Shown piece after piece: positions 33,615 through 41,473 of a DNA stretch of 64,000 nt. Each line of letters starts with the position of its first letter. Within the stretch, counting starts at the first letter, position 1. Made by a program: the position numbers and the translations under genes. The notes beneath the pieces are model-generated. The model searched no databases. It was not told the origin of the DNA and saw only the letters and a list, made by a program, of their open reading frames with translations. Source of the DNA: Chryseobacterium paridis (GTDB taxonomy: Bacteria; Bacteroidota; Bacteroidia; Flavobacteriales; Weeksellaceae); contig NZ_JAENHK010000001.1 of the NCBI RefSeq assembly GCF_016595215.1, forward strand, positions 248,001-312,000, given 5' to 3'.

Positions 33615-36600
33615 TTATTTATTAATTATTGAATTAATGGTAACTACAGATTGATTGACCTGTTGAATTGATTCCAGATATTTTAATTGAATGTTAGTGG
33701 CAGTTTGTAAGGCAAATAGATATTCCACATAGGTAATTTCTCCCGTTTTATATCCCAACTGAGCTGCCTTTACAATTTTATTGGCATTAGGGATTGCCTG
33801 TCCTATATAATAACTATACTGTTGTGTATCTTGCTGATACTGCGTGATCGCATTTTCCAACTGTGTGGCAAGTTGATTCTTTTGATATCTCGCATTGGTC
33901 TCCGCTACCTGTTTCTGATATTCCAATGATTTAATTCTTGCCTTTGTAGCTCCAAAAGTCAATGGAATTGCAATACCAAGAGTTACAGAGCTGAAACGGT
34001 TCCCTGAGTTATAAAATACCTCCTGTCCATTTTTTGGATACAATCCCATCAGTGATTGATTGGTATATCCAACACTGAATTCCGGAAGTCCTTGTGATTT
34101 TTCAACATTTTTATTTCTTTCTGCAATTTCCATTTCCTGATAAAAAGCCTTTATAGTAGGATTGTTATCCAGTACTTTTGTATCAAGAATATTTTCAGCT
34201 TTTAAGGGTTCATACTTGTCATTAAATGGAATTTCAAAATCTTCAGATACATTTAAAAGAGTCTTCAGATTTTTATAAGCATTATTTAGATACACCTGAT
34301 TTTGATTCAATAAAAGACTGATTTCTCCTTTTTGTGTTTCAGCTGTACTAATTTCTATTTTCTTAATATCTCCTGCTTTATATCTTACGGTTGCAATTCG
34401 GATAAAATCCTGATATAGACTATCCAGGTTTGCAAGCTGCGATTTATTATACTGTAGATATTCTATTTGATAGTAATATGACCGTACCTGTTTTACCAGC
34501 TCATTTATAGAAATCTCTTTATCAATCTGTTTACTTTTTATGGTTTCAGCAATTAATTCTTTCCTGGCTTTAAATATTGTAGGAAAAGGAATACTTTGTG
34601 AAATAGCAAATGACTGATCAAATCTAGGACTATTGTATTGCCCCAACTGAGCATCAAAAGCAAGTTTCGGAAGCTCAGTTGCTGTAGGTTTTAAAGCCTC
34701 GGCAGACTGAATACTGAGGTCCTTCGACTTCAGGGATAAATTATTATCTACTGCTGTTGAAACCGCCTGTTCTATGGAAAGTGTTTTAGATTGGGCATTT
34801 AATGTTTGGCCTAACATTAAGAATCCAAAAATAATTATTGTAGCTAATGGCTTCACTTTTATCTTCCTTAATGGAATTTTCGTGTTGAAAATAATATATA
34901 ACATTGGTAACACAAACAGCGTTAAAAATGTCGCAGTAATTAATCCTCCAATGACTACTGTTGCCAAAGGCTTTTGAACTTCTGCTCCCGCTCCTGTTGA
35001 TATTGCCATTGGTAAAAATCCTAAGGATGCTACAGTAGCCGTCATCAATACAGGACGAAGTCTTGTTTTTGTTCCTTCCATTACTCTTTTTAGAATATTG
35101 GTTTCCCCTTCTTTTTCTAATTCATTAAAAGTACCTATCAAAACAATTCCATTTAGAACTGCAACCCCGAATAAAGCTATGAATCCAATTCCAGCACTGA
35201 TACTGAATGGCATTCCTCTTAAAAGAAGGGCAAATATTCCTCCTATTGCACTCATTGGAATCGCTGTAAAGATTAGAGCAGCCTGTTTAAATGAATTAAA
35301 GGTGAAGTACAACAGCATGAAAATCAAAAACAAAGATATAGGTACTGCAATGGTAAGACGCTGACTTGCCTCTTGCAGATTTTCAAACTGTCCTCCATAG
35401 GTAAAGTAATATCCTGCTGGTAATTTTATCTGTTTTTCAAGTTTAACCTGAATATCTTTTACGACACTTTCAACATCACGGCCTTTTACATTGAATCCGA
35501 TTACAATTCTTCGTTTTCCTTGTTCACGGCTGATTTGTGCAGGCCCTAATTTATAACTAACATTAGCAACCTGAGAGAGAGGAATCTGTGCTCCTGTGTT
35601 GGTTGTGATCATCAAATTATTGACATCATCAATATTGGTTCTGTTAAGGCTATCCAATCGAACGACCAAATCAAAACGTCTTTCATTCTCAAAGACTTGC
35701 CCAGTACTTTTTCCAGCAAAAGCTGTACTTAAAGCATTGTTTACGTCTTCAATATTTAATCCATAATTCGCTATTCTTGTTCTGTCATACACAACATTAA
35801 TCTGTGGAAGACCACTTACCCTCTCGATTTGTGGGGCCGTTGCTCCATCTACCGTTTGAATGACTTTACCCACTTTGTCTGCATAAATTGAAAGAGAATC
35901 AAGATTTTCTCCAAAAATTTTAACTGCTACATCCTGTCTGATCCCCGTCATCAATTCGTTAAAACGCATTTGTATTGGCTGGTTCTTCTCAAAGAATACT
36001 CCAGGAATTGATTCTAGTTTTTCACTGATCTCATCAGCTAGTTCTGTATAGGATTTTTTAGTTTTCCATTCGCTTTGTGGTTTTAAAACGACGATCATAT
36101 CAGTGGCTTCAGGTGGCATTGGATCCGTTGGTACTTCTGCAGAACCTGTTTTTCCAACTACCATTTTTACCTCATCAAATTGTTTGATAATTCTTGAAGC
36201 CTGCATAGAAGTCTCAAGACTTTGGCTTAGAGAACTTCCTTGTGGCAAAATACAGTGGAAAGCATAATCTCCCTCCTGTAGTTGCGGAATGAATTCTCCA
36301 CCCATACCTTTAAATATAAAAGCAGCCACAACGAAAATGAAAATTGTTATAGAGACAATCATGTATTTTAATTTAATGGCTTTTTGTAGCAACGGCTGAT
36401 AAATACGTTGCAAAAAGTCCATTATTTTATCACTGATTGTTTTTTTATTTTTAATGTTTTTCGAAAGGAACAATGCACTTACCATTGGAATATAGGTCAC
36501 TGATAAAATTGTTGCTCCAATAATTGCAAATCCTACTGTTTTTGCCATTGGAGTAAACATTTTCCCTTCTACTCCTGCTAATGTCAGAATAGGAATGTAT

Positions 36601-37973
36601 ACAATTAAAATAATGACCTGTCCAAATATGGCACTGTTCATCATTTTGGATGCAGCTGTTCCTACTTCCTGATCCATCTGGATTTGAGTAAGCCGTCCCT
36701 TACTTTTATGATTCAATATATGTAATGTCGACTCTACAATGATAACAGCTCCATCTACAATTAACCCGAAGTCAATTGCTCCTAAACTCATTAGATTGGC
36801 ACTCACTCCAAATACATTCATCATCCCTAATGCGAATAATAACGAAAGTGGAATTGCTGATGCTACAATAAGTCCAGCTCTAAGATTCCCGAGAAAAATA
36901 ACAAGTACGAAGATGACAATTAATGCTCCTTCCACTAAGTTTTTTTCTACTGTTTTCATTGCTCTTCCCACCAAATCTGTTCTATCCAGAAATGGTTCAA
37001 TAACAACATCATCAGGAAGAGATTTCTGAATAGTGGGTATTTTAGCTTTAATATTGCCAACTACTTCATTACTGTTTGCTCCCTTCAGCATCATTACAAC
37101 ACCCCCTACTGCATCTACTTTTCCGTTAAAGGTCATTGCACCATATCGAACAGCACTTCCAAAACGCACATCTGCAACATCTTTTATGAAAATAGGAACG
37201 CTTCCTGTTTCATTTTTTACCGCTATGTTTTTAACATCATCTAAAGATGTTACCATACCAATTCCACGAATAAAATATGCATTCGGTTTTTTATCTATAT
37301 AGGCACCACCCGTATTCTGGTTGTTTTTTTCTAAGGCTGTAAAAATATCTGTGATGCTCACTCCCATTCCTTTAAGACGGTTGGGATTGATCGCCACTTC
37401 ATATTGCTTCAATTCTCCACCAAAACTGTTAACCTCCGCAACTCCCGGAGTCCCGTTGAGCTGTCTTCGGACTATCCAATCCTGCATTGTACGCAGTTCC
37501 TTGGCATTATATTTTTTCTCACTTCCTTTTTTCGGGTGAAGGATATATTGATATACTTCTCCCAGCCCGGTACTTACCGGAGCTAATTCCGGCGTTCCCA
37601 CCCCCTTCGGGATTTCTTCCACAGCTTGTTTCAGCTTTTCACTAATCAGCTGTCGGGCAAAATAAACATCTACATCTTCTTTAAAAACTACGGTAATAAC
37701 CGAAAGTCCAAATCTTGAGATACTTCTTGTATCCTCAATTCCAGGAACATTAGCAATGCTCTGTTCAATAGGAAAAGTAACTAACTGCTCTACTTCCTGT
37801 CCTGCCAGCGTAGGGCATACAGTAATAATCTGCACCTGATTATTGGTAATATCAGGCACTGCATCTATGGGTAGTTTGGTAGCACTCCAGACTCCCCAGA
37901 TAATCAACAACAAGGTCATAATACCTACAATGAACTTGTTTTTGATACTGAATTTTATGATTTTATCTAACAC
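33615..37973 (-). CDS. CzcA-type heavy-metal RND pump fused to a TolC-like outer-membrane factor
   Basis: Residues 1 to about 1035 form the complete RND pump with twelve helices and two periplasmic loops. The helix 4 motif DFGLIVDGAV (about 401-410) is typical of HME-type Zn/Co/Cd pumps. Residues about 1037-1061 form a hydrophobic segment with a signal-peptide-like end (LGQTLNAQ). Residues about 1065-1452 are a TolC/CzcC-like factor with the two OEP repeats of coiled coils. The fusion is known in Bacteroidota. It pairs with the adaptor gene that follows. The whole protein should span both membranes unless it is cleaved. Confidence 0.9.
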   Translation of the reverse strand: MLDKIIKFSIKNKFIVGIMTLLLIIWGVWSATKLPIDAVPDITNNQVQIITVCPTLAGQEVEQLVTFPIEQSIANVPGIEDTRSISRFGLSVITVVFKEDVDVYFARQLISEKLKQAVEEIPKGVGTPELAPVSTGLGEVYQYILHPKKGSEKKYNAKELRTMQDWIVRRQLNGTPGVAEVNSFGGELKQYEVAINPNRLKGMGVSITDIFTALEKNNQNTGGAYIDKKPNAYFIRGIGMVTSLDDVKNIAVKNETGSVPIFIKDVADVRFGSAVRYGAMTFNGKVDAVGGVVMMLKGANSNEVVGNIKAKIPTIQKSLPDDVVIEPFLDRTDLVGRAMKTVEKNLVEGALIVIFVLVIFLGNLRAGLIVASAIPLSLLFALGMMNVFGVSANLMSLGAIDFGLIVDGAVIIVESTLHILNHKSKGRLTQIQMDQEVGTAASKMMNSAIFGQVIILIVYIPILTLAGVEGKMFTPMAKTVGFAIIGATILSVTYIPMVSALFLSKNIKNKKTISDKIMDFLQRIYQPLLQKAIKLKYMIVSITIFIFVVAAFIFKGMGGEFIPQLQEGDYAFHCILPQGSSLSQSLETSMQASRIIKQFDEVKMVVGKTGSAEVPTDPMPPEATDMIVVLKPQSEWKTKKSYTELADEISEKLESIPGVFFEKNQPIQMRFNELMTGIRQDVAVKIFGENLDSLSIYADKVGKVIQTVDGATAPQIERVSGLPQINVVYDRTRIANYGLNIEDVNNALSTAFAGKSTGQVFENERRFDLVVRLDSLNRTNIDDVNNLMITTNTGAQIPLSQVANVSYKLGPAQISREQGKRRIVIGFNVKGRDVESVVKDIQVKLEKQIKLPAGYYFTYGGQFENLQEASQRLTIAVPISLFLIFMLLYFTFNSFKQAALIFTAIPMSAIGGIFALLLRGMPFSISAGIGFIALFGVAVLNGIVLIGTFNELEKEGETNILKRVMEGTKTRLRPVLMTATVASLGFLPMAISTGAGAEVQKPLATVVIGGLITATFLTLFVLPMLYIIFNTKIPLRKIKVKPLATIIIFGFLMLGQTLNAQSKTLSIEQAVSTAVDNNLSLKSKDLSIQSAEALKPTATELPKLAFDAQLGQYNSPRFDQSFAISQSIPFPTIFKARKELIAETIKSKQIDKEISINELVKQVRSYYYQIEYLQYNKSQLANLDSLYQDFIRIATVRYKAGDIKKIEISTAETQKGEISLLLNQNQVYLNNAYKNLKTLLNVSEDFEIPFNDKYEPLKAENILDTKVLDNNPTIKAFYQEMEIAERNKNVEKSQGLPEFSVGYTNQSLMGLYPKNGQEVFYNSGNRFSSVTLGIAIPLTFGATKARIKSLEYQKQVAETNARYQKNQLATQLENAITQYQQDTQQYSYYIGQAIPNANKIVKAAQLGYKTGEITYVEYLFALQTATNIQLKYLESIQQVNQSVVTINSIINK

Positions 37974-38112
37974 AAATAAGATTTATTTTATTGAAAATAT
38001 GTACATCTGACAATATAAATGTCAGGTGCAAAAATATCATGAAGATCTCTGCAATGGAATTGCAAAGTTTCACCTAGGGTTAGAAAGGGTTACTTTCTAA
38101 TATTCAATAAAA

Positions 38113-38436
38113 TTAAATTTTAGGGGGCTGCCAGATGTTTTCGTAAACCTGATAGGCAAAATCATTTTTGTGGAAAAGGATCTTTTTTGAAAAGTAAGAT
38201 TGAATTTGTTTTGGAATGTTTATCTGAGGTTCCATTTTAAAAGCTGCAACGGTCATCTGACAACAATTGCAAACACATAAGGGAGAACAAATATCACCTC
38301 GATCCTTTGAATGAGACTCTTCAATATTTAATGAGAAGCCAGCTTTAGAAGAACTCAATTGTTTATGCACATCTTCACATGGCATCAGAGACAATGCCAC
38401 AAAATACAATGCTAAAATCAATCTTAAGAAGTTCAT
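38113..38436 (-). CDS. Small Cys-rich exported protein (DUF6660-like)
   Basis: This 107-residue protein has an N-terminal hydrophobic segment, Cys20, and a dense cluster CSPLCVCNCC (Cys50, 54, 56, 58, 59), ending in IWQPPKI. I recall a family called DUF6660 with this layout, close to CusA/CzcA genes in Bacteroidota; the name is from memory. It is the first gene of the efflux operon, 140 bp before the RND pump. The Cys cluster suggests metal binding in the periplasm. Its overall plan resembles the two small Cys proteins in the copper cluster. Confidence 0.75.
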   Translation of the reverse strand: MNFLRLILALYFVALSLMPCEDVHKQLSSSKAGFSLNIEESHSKDRGDICSPLCVCNCCQMTVAAFKMEPQINIPKQIQSYFSKKILFHKNDFAYQVYENIWQPPKI

Positions 38437-38441
38437 TTTGA

Positions 38442-38449
38442 CAAAGGTA
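38442..38449 (-). promoter_or_regulatory. Possible -7 element of the efflux operon
   Basis: TACCTTTG on the minus strand fits TAnnTTTG, but it ends only five bases before the start codon of the small Cys-rich protein. No TTG lies at the right distance. If it is real, the message has almost no leader. Confidence 0.45.
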
Positions 38450-38485
38450 GAATTTTTTTATTAAAAAAATATTAAATCCATATAC

Positions 38486-38508
38486 AACTATCTATTCGGA
38501 GGATAGTT
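38486..38508. promoter_or_regulatory. Inverted repeat in the divergent promoter region, possible operator
   Basis: AACTATC (38486-38492) and GATAGTT (38502-38508) form a perfect 7-bp inverted repeat with a 9-bp centre. It lies between the metal-efflux operon and the divergent GT-C-like gene. It is a candidate binding site for the Fur-family or another regulator; nothing more can be shown from sequence. Confidence 0.4.
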
Positions 38509-38587
38509 ATTTTTCATTCTTTTTCAATTCTAGTGAAGTTTCATTAATTTTACATCTGAAAACATATAATGATTAGTGTCTCGAAAT

Positions 38588-39814
38588 ATGAACAAGAAAT
38601 ATACTCTCCAATTACTTTCCAGCATTTTATTTTTACTGATTATATATATATTCTCAGTCGCAAAGGATCCTTCTTTGGGAGACAGTATAGTATTTACTGT
38701 ACAGGGATATAATGGATTTGAATTTGACTCAAATGCAACCAATCATCTGTTATTTTCTAATGTTTTGGCATTTCTTCATAAAATACTTCCCTTTATCAAT
38801 GTTCATTTTCTTTTTGTTGGAGTAAGTATAATTTGTAGTTTATTATTTTTATTCTATCTAAAAAAATTATTAGAAATCGTGGGAGTCTCTCCTAGATCAT
38901 CTCTGATCTGTATTTTATTGTTGGGGTTATCATTTACCTTTTGGAGGCAATCTATTATAACAGAGGTTTATACATTTTATTTGTTATTCGTTGCTCTTTT
39001 TCTGATCAACTTATTTAAATTTATTCAGGATAAAAGACCAAAATATTTTTATTATTTATCATTTTTCTTTGGTCTCCTTTTCTTAATCCATATTCAATCA
39101 ATTCTTTTTATTCCTATATATTTTTATTTTCTTTTTAAAAATTTCAAGCATTTAAAAAAGCATTGCATTTATGGGATATGGATTGTATTCTTTCTATGTT
39201 CTATTTTGTTGATTCCTCCTTTTTTAGGTCATCATACATTTGGTGCTATCCTAAGTAATCCCGACTATACAGATTCTGTTTTTAATTTAGATATAAAAAT
39301 TATTTTAAAAAGCATTGTAAAGAACTCAGGCATTTTGATTTATAACTTTTTGTATTTCATTATATTCTTGTTTTGGGGACTACGAAATAAAAAGTTTCTT
39401 GACTACATTGCAATAGGAGCTTTACCATTTTTTGCTTTCTGTATTAAGCACAATGTGTCAGACATTCATGTTTTTCATTTAGTACCTTATATTTTCATTT
39501 TAATCTTCATTGGAAGAGGTTTAGATTATTTCCCTAAATTATACATACTTCTTCCTATACTACTCCCCTTTTTCTACTTTCTTACTTTTAAAGTCATAGA
39601 GAAAACTTCAATAGGACAGCAGATTGAAAAAGAAAAAGGGTATAAAGGAGGTACACGGTATATGTTATTTCCACCTTTAAATAAAAATCCAGATCTAAAC
39701 TATTTTATTCTTAAGTACAAAGAAGACTCTTTATACAGAGACCCTGCTTTAAAAAGCTTATATCCAGATGTTATAAAATGGGAGAGTATTAAAGATGAAT
39801 ATATGAGAAAATAA
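38588..39814 (+). CDS. GT-C-like membrane glycosyltransferase (DUF2723/TMEM260-type)
   Basis: About ten hydrophobic helices fill this 408-residue protein. The motif SFTFWRQSIITEVYTFYLLF (core WRQSIITEVYTF) is typical of DUF2723 proteins, which are related to protein O-mannosyltransferases. A GDS motif near the N-terminus resembles the usual acidic catalytic site in the first loop. The ATG at 38588 is preferred to the GTG at 38576. It is a lone gene with no glycan genes near it. It probably transfers a sugar from a lipid carrier to an exported protein, but the substrate is unknown. Confidence 0.72.
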   Translation: MNKKYTLQLLSSILFLLIIYIFSVAKDPSLGDSIVFTVQGYNGFEFDSNATNHLLFSNVLAFLHKILPFINVHFLFVGVSIICSLLFLFYLKKLLEIVGVSPRSSLICILLLGLSFTFWRQSIITEVYTFYLLFVALFLINLFKFIQDKRPKYFYYLSFFFGLLFLIHIQSILFIPIYFYFLFKNFKHLKKHCIYGIWIVFFLCSILLIPPFLGHHTFGAILSNPDYTDSVFNLDIKIILKSIVKNSGILIYNFLYFIIFLFWGLRNKKFLDYIAIGALPFFAFCIKHNVSDIHVFHLVPYIFILIFIGRGLDYFPKLYILLPILLPFFYFLTFKVIEKTSIGQQIEKEKGYKGGTRYMLFPPLNKNPDLNYFILKYKEDSLYRDPALKSLYPDVIKWESIKDEYMRK

Positions 39815-39910
39815 ATCACATTTAAAAAATACAACATGAATTAAGATTTACTAAAAACTCACCTGAAAAAGATAACTAGATTATAATCAAACAAATGTCC
39901 CAATACATTA

Positions 39911-39939
39911 AAAATCCCTCACTATTTATGAGGGATTTT
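39911..39939. terminator. Bidirectional terminator
   Basis: AAAATCCCTCA and TGAGGGATTTT form an 11-bp stem with a 7-base loop. It separates the convergent GT-C-like and SusD-like genes. Confidence 0.8.
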
Positions 39940-39962
39940 CAATGTATCGAATGAAATATTTC

Positions 39963-41456
39963 TTAAAGATTCGGATTATTCTCCACCTCTTTCTGAGGAA
40001 TTGTAAACAAATAATACCTGCTATTCGGAGCAAAGGCAGATTGGTCAGGGAAAGAAAATATAGAATGCCCCCTTCCATTAACTGTTTTTACTGTTCCATC
40101 AGGAGTCGTTATCTGTACCTTGATGGGTTGTCCGTTAGCATCTGTAAATGGTTTTCTCACAACTGTTCCTTGCGTTCTGATAATGTCAGATAAGGAAAAA
40201 CCTTCACCAAATAATTCTTTTCTTCGCTCAATCAGAATCTCTTTAATCACATCGTTTTGTGCTAAAGGTCCACTATAAATATTAGCATGTCGAGCTGATT
40301 TTAATTGATTTAAAACTGTTACAGCATTGGTAATATTACCATTTCTGGCTGCTGCTTCTGCTTCGATCAAATACATCTCAGCAGCTCTCATGAACACGAT
40401 ATCTGCAATCAGATTGGCTTTAAACTTAAATTTAGCATATCTCAAAAGACCTTCTCTTCCTGGAAGTCCGTCCCATTGGAATAATTGATATCTGATATCA
40501 TTGGTATCAAAAAGGTCTTTAAAATAAGGATCAGCCATAAAACTATAATAGTAACTTCCTGAAGAAGAAACATCTAGATAGTGGAATGCATAGCTTTCTC
40601 CGGACTGCTCCTGAGTCTGGCCGTGCCCCCATATCCATTCAGCGTTTGTAATATCATTAAAACCATCTTTATATTTTTCTGGAGCCATTAACGGAAAACC
40701 AGCCTTTGCTATTTGTGCAGCAGTGACGGCTTTATCCCATTCACCAGTATTCAAATAAGCTCTTGCCAATAATCCATTTACAACAGATTTATCAATTTTA
40801 TCCTTATTATTTCGGGTGTAATTGGTTAATAAAAGACTTGCTTCAGATAGATCATTTTTGATCAAAGTATAGATTTCTTCAAGACTAGCTCTTTTCTTTC
40901 CTACGGAGTTTGTTGTAGTAGGTTCTGTATAAATAGGAGCAACCAGAGCGTTCTTGTCTTTTAAATAGCTGAATTGATAAAAACTCGCCAGATTCAGGTA
41001 GCAAAAAGCACGTAAAGCTTTTGCCTGGCCTTTTACCTGGTCTTTTTTTGATTGGCTTCCTGTTACTCCATCTATTCTACTGATCACATTATTCATATTG
41101 TTTATCACAGCATACAATGAACTCCAGATAAACAATGAGCGACTTCCCGTATTGTTTACTAAATCAGTAAAGGCATAGGGAGAAGCAAACCCATATTTAT
41201 TAGTCAAAACTGCTACATCACTTCCCATCGCATCACTTGTTCTCAACACCGTAGAATATCCAATATTAGCATAGCTTGTTCCATCGTCATTAAATTTTGC
41301 CCACGTCCCATTAACAACAGTTTCTGCACTTTCGGCAGTCTTAAAAACTTCCTCTTCATTAGCCTGGTTGGTCGGTGCAGTTTCCAAATCACTTGTACAC
41401 CCCGTAATGGAAAGTGCTGTGATCAATGCAAATGATAAATATTTTATTTTTTTCAT
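39963..41456 (-). CDS. SusD/RagB-like nutrient-binding outer-membrane lipoprotein
   Basis: A lipobox (LSITGC, Cys20) precedes an alpha-helical TPR-rich SusD fold. Typical features are VNGTWAKF near the N-terminus, KGQAKALRAFCYLNLASFYQF (core RAFCYLNLASFY) and the C-terminal DIVFMRAAEMYLIEAEA (core MRAAEMYLIEA). RRKELFGEGFSLSDIIR, with core ELFGEGF, is the usual ending. It follows its SusC partner by 17 bp. The pair is downstream of a SAM-I riboswitch, so its ligand is probably linked to methionine or sulfur rather than to glycans. Confidence 0.92.
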   Translation of the reverse strand: MKKIKYLSFALITALSITGCTSDLETAPTNQANEEEVFKTAESAETVVNGTWAKFNDDGTSYANIGYSTVLRTSDAMGSDVAVLTNKYGFASPYAFTDLVNNTGSRSLFIWSSLYAVINNMNNVISRIDGVTGSQSKKDQVKGQAKALRAFCYLNLASFYQFSYLKDKNALVAPIYTEPTTTNSVGKKRASLEEIYTLIKNDLSEASLLLTNYTRNNKDKIDKSVVNGLLARAYLNTGEWDKAVTAAQIAKAGFPLMAPEKYKDGFNDITNAEWIWGHGQTQEQSGESYAFHYLDVSSSGSYYYSFMADPYFKDLFDTNDIRYQLFQWDGLPGREGLLRYAKFKFKANLIADIVFMRAAEMYLIEAEAAARNGNITNAVTVLNQLKSARHANIYSGPLAQNDVIKEILIERRKELFGEGFSLSDIIRTQGTVVRKPFTDANGQPIKVQITTPDGTVKTVNGRGHSIFSFPDQSAFAPNSRYYLFTIPQKEVENNPNL

Positions 41457-41473
41457 TGTTTTAATTTTAAAGT

